Assembly: GCA_023441965.1 (NCBI GenBank)
Contig: JAEZNB010000033.1
Span: forward strand, 1-31,266
Source of the DNA: Bacillota bacterium
Lineage (GTDB): Bacteria > Bacillota > Clostridia > Lachnospirales > Lachnospiraceae
Direction: 5' to 3'
Length of the DNA stretch: 31,266 nucleotides
Under the pieces are notes generated by a model, which made no database searches, was not told the origin of the DNA, and worked only from the letters and a program-made list of their open reading frames with translations. The translations under genes were made by a program, and so were the position numbers. Positions 8,818 to 17,714 of the stretch are shown piece after piece (position 1 is the first letter of the stretch; each line of letters opens with the position of its first letter).

Positions 8818-11187
8818 ATGAGAAGAAGGCATAGAAAACTGAATAATCAGGGCTCAACACTGCTTACTGTCATCATATGCATTGCCTTTGTCGGAATATT
8901 GGGGTCCATGATCCTTTCTGTTACTATGACAAATCTTCAGATGAAGATCATTGAGAGTAAGTCTAAGGAGAACTTCTATACCTGTGAGGTTGCCATGGAG
9001 GAGATCCGGACCGGTATTGCAGAGATCGCTGCGACCAGTATCCAGGAGGTTTATGCAACCAAGGTAATCAGCAATTTTGCTGATTTCCTCTTCCGGTACC
9101 CGAATCAGGTGGATAAAAATACTTATATCAAGCAGCAGATCAGTGTTGCAATCGTCAGATATCTCGGAGACGTTGATACCGAAACAGAGGAACAGCTATG
9201 GTCGGGAACCCCGGTAAAGGAAAAGGGAGATGATATCTTTCAGACCTATCTGTCCGCTCCGCCGGCCGGTGCAGTCTTGACCGTATCGATCGGAAGGGAT
9301 GAGACCCATCTGCCGATCTATTCTGACGGCAGTACTGTTACCATCGAGGATATCCGGGTCAGTATGTTAAAGAATGATTATGAGACCTCAATTACCACGG
9401 ATATCGTAATCACTCTGCCCGATTTTACTTTTGACGATGTGGCGCAGACAGAGGAGACGGTCTACACCCTGGACCGGCCCTTCCGCAATTATGCTTTGGC
9501 TGCGGATGGCCTCATCCTGTCAGAACAGGCCAATGGTGAGAGTCATATATGGGGAAATGTTTATGCCGGAGCAGGCATCACTGTGGATGGGCTCAATATG
9601 CAGAATCATACCCTTAACCTCACTTCCGATCTGGTCATTACCAGAGGCACGATTAAGGTGGAGGATACGGGAAAGCTCATGATCAGGGGATCAGGCACCG
9701 GAATAGACAGTAAGCCTGCCGTGGTATGGGCTGATGAGCTGCAGACAGCTACCACGCTGGACAGCATGGTATATGAAGCCTTTCTCCCGACAGCCCTGGA
9801 TATCTACGGTATTTGCTTCATCAAGGATGATCTGACCCTGGAGGGCAGCTTCAGCAGTGTGAAGCTAAAGGGAGCCTATGTGGGATATTCCGCTGCCCAT
9901 ACGGCACAGGGCAGCTCTATCATAATCAACGGAACCGGATCCTCCATGGATCTGTCCGAACTGGATTCTCTCATCCTTGCAGGCAGGGCAAATATCTCTC
10001 CTGACGGTATGGGCATAGAAGAGGATATTATGACCGGAGAGTCCATCGCTTTCAAGAGCAACCAAAGGGCTTATCTCATTCCCGGTAATTTTATCGATTT
10101 GATTAAGCGTAATCCTGTTACTAATGCGGATATCAGCGCGTTCGGTCTGCCCCGGGTGGACTTTGATTTAGAAGCCTCCCCAATCGTTTATGCTGATTAT
10201 GTGGAGCCGGCGCATTCCTATAAGATTGCATCAAAGCTTACGAATCCGGCTGATACGGATTCTCTGCTCCGTTATTATTATCTGAACCTGGCCAGTGGTA
10301 AAAAGGCGGATGAATATCTGGAGAAGTTTGTGACAGAGTATCCGAATGCTTTAAATCTGCTGGATCCCTTCAAGCTGGGAGAGGTTACTCTGCCGAATGC
10401 CTCGGATCCGACGAAGGAGGTCTATACGGTCGGAAACCGTATGGCCTATGATGGCTCAACTGTCAGTCTGGAAGCCGGAATGAGTAAGGGATATACTACA
10501 GATTTCCTTCTGGATAGTGAGTTAAGCAGTAAGCTATTAAATCATCAGATCTATACTGCGAAGGCAGGGCTTCCCAGCTTAAGAGTAGGCATGCTGCCCG
10601 GTCTCTATTCGAAAGTCAGCCACTTATTATCCATGGATAGCAGCCGACTCTATCAGGAAACAGATCCTACAGTCGGAGCCGTTCTCAATCCTGCAGGTAT
10701 TACAGTGCTAGCCGGAGATACCTTGGTCAAATACTATGATGGGCCTACGGTCATAAATTCCGCTGATATCGATGCAAGCGGAACCAATCTCATCGTCGTT
10801 AACGGTCCGGTTACTGTGAATACGGGCTTCCATGGGATATTGGCAGCGAGCGGAGACATCACGATCAACAGCGGTATTCAGGTGGATGGGCTGGTAATCG
10901 CTCTGGGATCAACTACCGGCACGACGGCTGATATTACCTTATCAGATCAGGTCACAGTAAACGGCTGCCTGGCTGCAAGCGGCAATATTTCCTTGGGCCA
11001 GAGAAGCAGTATTACGGCAGTGAATGATCCTGTCATCGAGGCTTTGTTTCAGAATCATGCTGCCACCCTGCGGCACCTGTTTAAGAATGCAACGATGACG
11101 ATTCATTATCGCTCGGATGGGGCAATCGATGCCCGAACCGTAGATCTGTCAGCTATGATTACTTATAATAATTGGCGAATAAATTAA
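8818..11187 (+). CDS. Giant PilX/GspK-like pilin with beta-helix-like C-terminus, 789 aa
   Basis: The leader is short and basic, with probable cleavage at G12/S13 followed by a hydrophobic helix (STLLTVIICIAFVGILGSM). Mature position 5 is Thr instead of Glu, which is the GspK/PilX hallmark; GspK caps pseudopilus tips and is also oversized. At 789 aa it is far longer than those relatives. Two regions, about residues 225-300 and 640-735, are built of short Gly/Asn/Val/Ile repeats (for example ILAASGDITINSGIQVDG and VTVNGCLAASGNISLG) that resemble a right-handed beta-helix or bactofilin-like fold. The ATG at 8818 follows AGGATGGGAG. It lies 17 bp after the 450-aa pilin. PilD processing is likely despite the missing Glu. 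Confidence 0.82.
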   Translation: MRRRHRKLNNQGSTLLTVIICIAFVGILGSMILSVTMTNLQMKIIESKSKENFYTCEVAMEEIRTGIAEIAATSIQEVYATKVISNFADFLFRYPNQVDKNTYIKQQISVAIVRYLGDVDTETEEQLWSGTPVKEKGDDIFQTYLSAPPAGAVLTVSIGRDETHLPIYSDGSTVTIEDIRVSMLKNDYETSITTDIVITLPDFTFDDVAQTEETVYTLDRPFRNYALAADGLILSEQANGESHIWGNVYAGAGITVDGLNMQNHTLNLTSDLVITRGTIKVEDTGKLMIRGSGTGIDSKPAVVWADELQTATTLDSMVYEAFLPTALDIYGICFIKDDLTLEGSFSSVKLKGAYVGYSAAHTAQGSSIIINGTGSSMDLSELDSLILAGRANISPDGMGIEEDIMTGESIAFKSNQRAYLIPGNFIDLIKRNPVTNADISAFGLPRVDFDLEASPIVYADYVEPAHSYKIASKLTNPADTDSLLRYYYLNLASGKKADEYLEKFVTEYPNALNLLDPFKLGEVTLPNASDPTKEVYTVGNRMAYDGSTVSLEAGMSKGYTTDFLLDSELSSKLLNHQIYTAKAGLPSLRVGMLPGLYSKVSHLLSMDSSRLYQETDPTVGAVLNPAGITVLAGDTLVKYYDGPTVINSADIDASGTNLIVVNGPVTVNTGFHGILAASGDITINSGIQVDGLVIALGSTTGTTADITLSDQVTVNGCLAASGNISLGQRSSITAVNDPVIEALFQNHAATLRHLFKNATMTIHYRSDGAIDARTVDLSAMITYNNWRIN

Positions 11188-11214
11188 CGCTTCAGAGAGG
11201 TGGTTTAGAAGCGT

Positions 11215-11709
11215 ATGAGGAACAATCAAGGCATTACATTAGTGGAATTGATTATTGTAATGGCAATCATTGGTGTCATATCGGCAGGATCCTTTATCAG
11301 TGCAAATATGCTGGGGCTGGGTACTGCAAAAAGTACGGTCAGAAGAATTGCTTCCATGCTGGACTCTGTCCAGATTGAGAATATGACTAAGAGCAAGTCC
11401 ACTGATCTGATTATTTCCGAAGACGGAGGCTCTTATTATCTGACCATAAAATCCGGTACTTTGGAGCTGGGAAGGGAGAAGCTGAAGCTGGTAAAGGGGC
11501 AGATTACCTACACAAGGAATGATGGTACGACCTGGCTCATCAGTGCCGGACCTGAACCTGTGACAGCTGAGCTTTGCTTTCGGAAGGATACCGGAGGTTT
11601 TGCGCCCAATTCAAAGGGTGAGATCATCAGGCGGATCGAAGTATCCTCGGCAGGAAGTACCTACGCAATACATCTTGTTGAAGCAACGGGGAAGTACTAT
11701 ATTGAATAA
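11215..11709 (+). CDS. Minor pilin, FimT/GspH-like
   Basis: The 164-aa prepilin has a five-residue leader (MRNNQ), cleavage at G6/I7, Glu at mature position 5 (ITLVELIIVMAIIGVISAG) and a compact beta-rich globular domain, matching FimT/FimU/GspH-type minor pilins in size. AGAGAGGTGG (11194-11203) lies upstream; an in-frame TAG at 11206-11208 means no earlier start is possible. It begins 27 bp after the 789-aa pilin and ends 14 bp before the next pilin gene. It probably belongs to the initiation complex with the flanking minor pilins. Which Gram-negative homologue it matches best cannot be settled by eye. Confidence 0.86.
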   Translation: MRNNQGITLVELIIVMAIIGVISAGSFISANMLGLGTAKSTVRRIASMLDSVQIENMTKSKSTDLIISEDGGSYYLTIKSGTLELGREKLKLVKGQITYTRNDGTTWLISAGPEPVTAELCFRKDTGGFAPNSKGEIIRRIEVSSAGSTYAIHLVEATGKYYIE

Positions 11710-11723
11710 TGAGGTGAATGCGA

Positions 11724-12248
11724 TTGCATCTGTCCAAAGATAACAGAGGAGCAACCTTAATAGAGCTGGTAATTGCCATGATGATTGCTGCCATTGTACT
11801 GGGAATGATTATGTTCTTTATTAATGGGGTGGCGAAGAGCTTTCAGCGGACTTCCGATGAAGTGAATCTGCAGATAGAGGCCCAGACAACGATAAACCAT
11901 ATCAGTAATATCGTTATGAAGGCCAAGGATATGGAAGTGTATCCTGCCACAGGTGTACCGGACCCGGTAACCGGAGTAATCCGATATACCTTCAGCTGTA
12001 ACAACAATGAGTTTTATACCCTAATATTTGACAGCAATGAGGATAAGCTCTATCAGGTCCAGACCGGTGGATTTGCGGAAGGTCAAACAGTGGCTTATAG
12101 CCTTCAGGACCACTTTCTGGCGGAATATATTGATCGACTGATGATAACGAAGAATGCGAATAACTCAGCCACGATTGAACTGTTTCTGGTGCTGGGAAAC
12201 GATAGCTACAATGTGAAGAAGACCATGAAGATGCGAAATGCGGAATAA
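11724..12248 (+). CDS. Minor pilin, PilW/PulJ-like
   Basis: The prepilin has cleavage at G9/A10, Glu at mature position 5 (ATLIELVIAMMIAAIVLGM) and a beta-rich domain, about 174 aa in all. The in-frame ATG at 11718 lies directly against the only good ribosome site (GAGGTG at 11711-11716), whereas TTG at 11724 has 7 bases of spacing, so I prefer TTG. The product resembles PilW/PulJ minor pilins (helix, then QIEAQTTINHISNIVMKAKD). It is the last pilin-like gene before the giant secreted protein, the place where pilW/pilX precede pilY1 in pseudomonad operons. Function in pilus initiation is inferred. Confidence 0.84.
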   Translation: MHLSKDNRGATLIELVIAMMIAAIVLGMIMFFINGVAKSFQRTSDEVNLQIEAQTTINHISNIVMKAKDMEVYPATGVPDPVTGVIRYTFSCNNNEFYTLIFDSNEDKLYQVQTGGFAEGQTVAYSLQDHFLAEYIDRLMITKNANNSATIELFLVLGNDSYNVKKTMKMRNAE

Positions 12249-12319
12249 GGAGCCGGGGGCATGGCATTGATGCCAGCAGCCGAAGTAACTGTGATATCAC
12301 AAGTCAGGAGGTGTTAACC

Positions 12320-15300
12320 ATGAGGAATATATTAAAGGGGATCTTGCTTATGTCGCTCATTCTCAGCATCTCCCTGTTAATACCGGGATTCATGGAGAAT
12401 ACCACAAGAGCAGCGGATGAAGCAGAATGGTCCGAGGGTGGAGGAGCCCAGTTTGACGGCTTTACCATCCTGGAGATCATGCCTTATAAAGGGATGGGTG
12501 AGCTGGGTTATCTGATTGATGGGCAGGAACCGGTGGATGACGAGCTGTTTGACTATAATTCCGGCTCCGGTAATTTCTCCCATGTGTGGGGCGCTCATAA
12601 GTTCTTTCCTTCCTATGTGATGGCGGATCAAATACCTGCTGGACAGACGAATTTCGACTGGAGGGTCGCCTTCACCGAGGTAAGGATAAATGGTTACTTT
12701 GAAAATACAGGCTCTGGCTCGGGACCAGATTTATATACTGTTGCGAGGAACAAGACAGTATATCAACCGGTAGCTGAGGGAACGGGTACCCACAAAGCAG
12801 TTTTACCGGCGAATGCCCGATTGGATAAGGAATATGGCCGATACTATAATGAGCCTATGCTGAGAAAGAACGTGATTGCTTATTTTACGGATCAGCTTCC
12901 GGAGGATGAGAGTCTGATCTTTAGCAGGAATGTGAAGTATAAACCTTACTGCGTCACAGCATCGGACGATAAGACCGGTGACTATGATTATGATGCGGAA
13001 AGAGATGTCTTTTTCTTGGATCCCGGCCATGGGTCCTATGATGTGATCTTTGAGCAGGATGATAACGGTAAGTACTATATGCTCAGTAATTATAGGATCG
13101 TAGAGGATAATTCGGGAGACTACGGCTATAACGATATCAGATATGTTGCTCAGAGTGGTGGGAATTATATCGAGATCAAAAACGCCATGACCTTCGAGTA
13201 TTTGAAAGATTGGGGAGGTAATTACAGATTTGTTGAAGATAACAGCGCTTTAAGCAAGGCGAATTTCTCAGAGGAGACAGTAGGAGGAAGGAGCAGAATC
13301 TGGGTTCATGGGCAGAAAGTCAAAAAAAGAATCTATATCAGTGCTCGGCTTGGAATCGTTAATAATGAGTGGTTCAAGCGTTTTACTCTGGGGATTCCGG
13401 CTGCATTGGCCAATAATTACCCTGTCAGGGTGATTACAGTAACCCCGGATGAACTGAATGCGAACCTTCACAATGAACAGGATCTGATTGATAAGGCAGA
13501 TTTGATCTATATCAATGACTATATGCACGATGAGCTTTATATACGCTTATATGAAAAGTATAGTTATGAAGGCTTAGCGTTGCCAAGCAGTAGTAAGTAT
13601 GATTATGACACAAATAGAGTAAAGAATGAGTTAAATTTTGCAAAGCATGATATTAACTGGACGGTGACCGAGAAGCTCTTTAAGAAGATTGCCGGTATCG
13701 GTTGTAAGAAAGCGGCAGCAGTCGTAGATTCCACCTTATTTTTTAATGCAATGGGAAATTCGGATGGGAATAATAATACACCCTACAACCCTTACAGGAA
13801 AGAGATTAATTTAGGGGTAAACTACAGTGACTGGGGTGCTGATAAGGATGCCAGTTCCATTAATATGGCTAAGCTCTACATCATGATCTACCAAAGGAAT
13901 AAGATAGATTTCTATAACTCCTTTATGAATCCGGAAACCACACAGGAAGCCAATCGTATCAAGGCCCGAAACGTAGCGACGAGTGTGTCTCCTACCGGGA
14001 CGACAGGGAGCTTTGTCAGACCGCAGGCCAGCTATAGTGCCGGTAGTGATCTTGCCCTGTATTGGAATGGTAACACCTTCCTTCCCTGGGGCTTGAATGC
14101 GGAAGGTCAAATGGTACAATTTCCTGTTGCAAATTTTAGGCAGATGGGAATTTATCATGCGGATTTGGTCAATCACACTGAAAAGAATACCCTGACAGAT
14201 AATGTTCTCACCCTATTCGGAGATATCGGCCGTATCCTGGGGCAAAGGTTTATCGATATAGTGAAAGTCGTTGATAAGGATGGGCAACAGATCGATCTTC
14301 CAAGATATGAATTGGGAGAGATAATCACCGGAGGAGGCAGCGGCTATGGTGATACCGGAGGAGTGTCATATCCAGACGGAGGAGATGTGGAAGGAGCTCC
14401 GGATGCCCCGGAGGATCTTCCTGATGATCCCGGCGTAATTCCGGAGGATGGCAGCTCGGGCAGCAACATACGCTCCTATAAACGAGTACTGAATATTCAG
14501 CCAACCGCTTATTTCATTCAGTCTGAAGCAGCGATCCGCGACATCCTGTCCGATTATGAGGTTCAGATCATAAATATGACCAGTACCCAGTTTAATGGTA
14601 GTCTGGAGGACATTAATTCCAATTATGATATGATCTTTATGGGGAGTGCTGTTCATAGCGGTATCAGCTATAATAGGTTTCATATCTATAACAATAAGAC
14701 AGATTTTAATGATAACAGCTTAGACAGTTATTTTTATATGGCGATTGGCGACCAGATGAAGCTGGCAGGGGACAGCGGTCCCATCGTCCGTTACCAGAAC
14801 AATGATATCAGTGAGCAGAAGATGAATGAATTGACCGACTTCTTAAAAGCCGGATATCCGATTGTACTGGATTCCTATTTGTATGGACTTAACCTTTCAG
14901 ACGGAAGAGTGAAGTCAGATAGCAATATCTATTCCTTTGTATATGATTGTAAAGGCGTAAGCAGCTATAAGCTCTTAAATCTTGCCAATAAAGGGGAGAC
15001 TGTCTTTAAGAATAAGCTTACAGAAGGTCTGACCGTAACAAAACCCAGGATTTCGCTGATATCACCGGCTAGCACAGGGGGAGCTCCGCTTGAGACCGCC
15101 GAGTTGGATATTGAATTTGTCTTATATCCTTGGACAGACATGCCCAATTACTACAGGTATAATGCCTTCTTCTATGTGGACCGGGATGCAGATGGCGTCT
15201 TTGAGGCAACCGACCGAATCAATATTACATCAAGAGACGGCTCCAATTGGCAGAACATATTATTAAGCACCAACTCCCGTATGCTCAGCTATAGGGTACC

Positions 15301-17173
15301 CGACCTGAATGGAGTCTACCAGTGGAAGCTGTTGGTGGAGCGGGCGGACAACCCGAATATCCGTGCTTGTATAACAGGTTATGTCTCTCATACCAATAAG
15401 GAGACCCTGAACATCCTTCAGATCAGGGATAACTCCGGCAGCTATAACCTAAAGGTCAATACAGAGAATAATCTGACCACCTTAATGTATCAGGTGGCCG
15501 GAGAGGGAAAGCTGGATCAGTATAGCCTTAAGTTTGATTCCATGACCGTCGCTGAATATGAAGCCTTATTCCTACCGCCCAATGTCCCTTATTCATCGGC
15601 AAATCCGGAGTCGACAGGGAAACTATCAAAGTATCATTTGTTAATTCTGGATAATCCTACAGATGAGATTGATAACACCTATGGTGCGGCAGCAAATATT
15701 AAGGATGAGATAGTAAGGAACCTTGGAGTCATCTATACGAAGAATGCTTTGGGCTATGACAGACAGAAGCTCTATTACAGCACGAACTACTACAGCTTTA
15801 TCAATCATGGTTCCGGACCTGCAGAGTATACCTATACCTACAATTACATTAACCGTAATGCTATAGGCTCGGGCTACAAAATGATTTATAGAGATATAGT
15901 TGGGGAAAAAAGCAATGACCTTAGATCAGATGAGGCCTACACCACCAATTATCTGACGAAGACCAATGAGGGCACAATTACCAGATATCCTTATCCGATA
16001 GGGAAGGCGATCAGTATCGCAGACAATTCCTATTCCAGGGATGCAGTGATTGACTATGACCTTTCGGGTATGGTGAAGAAAACTCTGGTAGGCTGGTACT
16101 GTCTGTCCGACAGCTATAGCCCTGTAATCAGGGAGGAATTCAGTCTCGGCGGTACTGACGATACCCTTTACCGGGGGGTATATAGCTCCTCCCCCAATGA
16201 TGTAAGAAATAACTATTACCTCTTCAGTAATGGTAACTGCTTCTACTCCGGAATTAATCTTACTAAGGCTGAGCTAGGCGGAAATATAGAGGAGATGAAG
16301 CTCTTTGTCAATACCATTTATGCTGCCAGAAAGGTGACTGAAAGCAGAACAGCAGTCCTGGCACCGGTGGTTGAGATTACCAGTCCCCCCACGGACACAG
16401 TCCTGATCAGCTCTGCCGATCTGACAGGAGATGCTTATCTGGTAGCCTTCCAGCTAAAGGAGAGTCTGTCCAGGATGAGTCTGGATATTCAGTTTGGCAG
16501 CGAGGAGGAGCCTGAGGGTTCCTGGGATGATACGATTTATACGTATTATTCCAACGGTACGCTTGGTCCTGCCATACTTACATCGGCAGGTATGGTGTTC
16601 GAAGCCGGTACGATCTATGCGGTATTGGTTCCGGGCAATCTATTGAGCCAGACGCCACAGATACTAAGAGTTACTGCAAGGAATGTCCAGGGGTATACCG
16701 GAACGGATGCTGTCAGCATTGCATTCAGTCAGCCACCGCAGATCACGATCCTGGATCCGCTTCCCGTGACCAGTCATTCGACCCTGTATCTGTATATGGA
16801 TCTTGATTATCTTCAGGAAGCCGCAAATGAGGAATATCTTAATTCCGAAGCTCCTCTGCGGGTGGTATTCCGGGTATCGGAGGCAGTTACTCCGACGGTT
16901 CATCTAAGCTTTTACTCAGGAACCGATAGCCTGACGGATGGGGAAACAGATGATATCGTGCTGAAGCTGATCACAGGCAGCGGTGATGAAACCACTGTCA
17001 CACCACCTACCGCAGCTACAGCATCAGAAGCGTCTTACGCGCTTTATATTCCGGCTGCCTTTATGAAGAACCGGAATGTTCGGGAGCTGACCATAACTGC
17101 CACAGATACGGCGGGAGCTTCTGCTGATGCCTCCGTGGTGATACAGCGAAGAAGTCTCTTCCCTCTTGACTAA
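12320..17173 (+). CDS. Giant secreted protein, candidate T4P-associated tip adhesin (DUF5057-like), about 1617 aa
   Basis: AGGAGGTG (12306-12313) sets the start at ATG 12320; a GTG at 12311 overlaps that site. The N-terminus is a classical signal peptide with probable cleavage after TRA (residue 31). There is no LPXTG motif and no C-terminal membrane helix. Residues about 50-665 form one module. A Gly/Asp/Pro-rich linker runs from about 668 to 715, and further modules begin with VLNIQPTAYF and LNILQIRD. Residues about 1345-1617 look like Ig-type repeats (VEITSPPTDT, PQITILDPLP). An EF-hand-like loop DRDADGVFEATD lies at residues 954-965. I recall long clostridial proteins of this kind labelled DUF5057, but cannot confirm it. 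The gene directly follows four minor pilin genes, the position of pilY1 in Gram-negative bacteria, so a tip adhesin is my best inference. Confidence 0.78.
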   Translation: MRNILKGILLMSLILSISLLIPGFMENTTRAADEAEWSEGGGAQFDGFTILEIMPYKGMGELGYLIDGQEPVDDELFDYNSGSGNFSHVWGAHKFFPSYVMADQIPAGQTNFDWRVAFTEVRINGYFENTGSGSGPDLYTVARNKTVYQPVAEGTGTHKAVLPANARLDKEYGRYYNEPMLRKNVIAYFTDQLPEDESLIFSRNVKYKPYCVTASDDKTGDYDYDAERDVFFLDPGHGSYDVIFEQDDNGKYYMLSNYRIVEDNSGDYGYNDIRYVAQSGGNYIEIKNAMTFEYLKDWGGNYRFVEDNSALSKANFSEETVGGRSRIWVHGQKVKKRIYISARLGIVNNEWFKRFTLGIPAALANNYPVRVITVTPDELNANLHNEQDLIDKADLIYINDYMHDELYIRLYEKYSYEGLALPSSSKYDYDTNRVKNELNFAKHDINWTVTEKLFKKIAGIGCKKAAAVVDSTLFFNAMGNSDGNNNTPYNPYRKEINLGVNYSDWGADKDASSINMAKLYIMIYQRNKIDFYNSFMNPETTQEANRIKARNVATSVSPTGTTGSFVRPQASYSAGSDLALYWNGNTFLPWGLNAEGQMVQFPVANFRQMGIYHADLVNHTEKNTLTDNVLTLFGDIGRILGQRFIDIVKVVDKDGQQIDLPRYELGEIITGGGSGYGDTGGVSYPDGGDVEGAPDAPEDLPDDPGVIPEDGSSGSNIRSYKRVLNIQPTAYFIQSEAAIRDILSDYEVQIINMTSTQFNGSLEDINSNYDMIFMGSAVHSGISYNRFHIYNNKTDFNDNSLDSYFYMAIGDQMKLAGDSGPIVRYQNNDISEQKMNELTDFLKAGYPIVLDSYLYGLNLSDGRVKSDSNIYSFVYDCKGVSSYKLLNLANKGETVFKNKLTEGLTVTKPRISLISPASTGGAPLETAELDIEFVLYPWTDMPNYYRYNAFFYVDRDADGVFEATDRINITSRDGSNWQNILLSTNSRMLSYRVPDLNGVYQWKLLVERADNPNIRACITGYVSHTNKETLNILQIRDNSGSYNLKVNTENNLTTLMYQVAGEGKLDQYSLKFDSMTVAEYEALFLPPNVPYSSANPESTGKLSKYHLLILDNPTDEIDNTYGAAANIKDEIVRNLGVIYTKNALGYDRQKLYYSTNYYSFINHGSGPAEYTYTYNYINRNAIGSGYKMIYRDIVGEKSNDLRSDEAYTTNYLTKTNEGTITRYPYPIGKAISIADNSYSRDAVIDYDLSGMVKKTLVGWYCLSDSYSPVIREEFSLGGTDDTLYRGVYSSSPNDVRNNYYLFSNGNCFYSGINLTKAELGGNIEEMKLFVNTIYAARKVTESRTAVLAPVVEITSPPTDTVLISSADLTGDAYLVAFQLKESLSRMSLDIQFGSEEEPEGSWDDTIYTYYSNGTLGPAILTSAGMVFEAGTIYAVLVPGNLLSQTPQILRVTARNVQGYTGTDAVSIAFSQPPQITILDPLPVTSHSTLYLYMDLDYLQEAANEEYLNSEAPLRVVFRVSEAVTPTVHLSFYSGTDSLTDGETDDIVLKLITGSGDETTVTPPTAATASEASYALYIPAAFMKNRNVRELTITATDTAGASADASVVIQRRSLFPLD

Positions 17174-17249
17174 TCGGCTGAAAAGGGCTACTGTTATCTA
17201 TGCGGGTTCCTATGCGGACATATCATCATAGCTTACGGCAGAAATAGGC

Positions 17250-17714
17250 ATGGAAAATACAGAACCCTTGGAGGATAAAATGAAGAATTTGATCCGAAGA
17301 ATGATGGATAACAGGATATATAAAATGCTGGTCAACAGGGAGACAATTACCTATGCCATAGCCGGTGTTATGACCACGATTGTTAACTTTATCAGCTATG
17401 AAATCATGTACCGCTTAGCGTTCTCTAATCTGAATGCCAACTGGATCGCCTGGGTAATCGCTGTCACCTTTGCCTATGTGGTAAATAAATGGGGCGTCTT
17501 CCGCTCCAAGAGCAAAACGGCGAAGGATGAGACCCTCAAGCTGCTGAAATTTTACGGAGCCAGATTGGTATCCCTGGGCGTGGAGCAGCTGGGCATCTAC
17601 ATCTTCATAGAGCAGCTGGGCATCTACCGCTGGATTGTGAAGGGCTGTTTATCCGTCATTGTAATCATACTGAACTATATCTTCAGTAAGCTATATATCT
17701 TTCGTAAGAAATAA
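17250..17714 (+). CDS. GtrA-like membrane protein
   Basis: The product is a small four-helix GtrA family protein (Pfam GtrA/DPMS). Family members act in polysaccharide or teichoic-acid glycosylation, probably in moving undecaprenyl-linked sugars across the membrane. Helices are visible at about residues 33-55 (TYAIAGVMTTIVNFISYEIM), 64-82, 100-120 and 128-150, with the family pattern AYVVNKWGVF after helix 2. The ATG at 17250 has a weak ribosome site; an in-frame ATG at 17280 lies 4 bases after GGAGGA (17270-17275) and could be the real start, giving 144 aa. It follows the giant protein after 76 bp and precedes a hairpin at 17752, so it may be transcribed with the pilus cluster. A role in pilin glycosylation is only a guess. 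Confidence 0.85.
   Translation: MENTEPLEDKMKNLIRRMMDNRIYKMLVNRETITYAIAGVMTTIVNFISYEIMYRLAFSNLNANWIAWVIAVTFAYVVNKWGVFRSKSKTAKDETLKLLKFYGARLVSLGVEQLGIYIFIEQLGIYRWIVKGCLSVIVIILNYIFSKLYIFRKK

Noticed and set aside
11172..11378. Plus-strand 68-codon frame overlapping the FimT-like pilin gene
   Set aside because: It is out of frame with the pilin signal at 11215, which has the ribosome site and the GITLVELIIV motif.
13811..14176. Minus-strand frames within the giant secreted protein gene
   Set aside because: They are shadows of a continuous plus-strand frame with a signal peptide and a good ribosome site; none has its own start signals.
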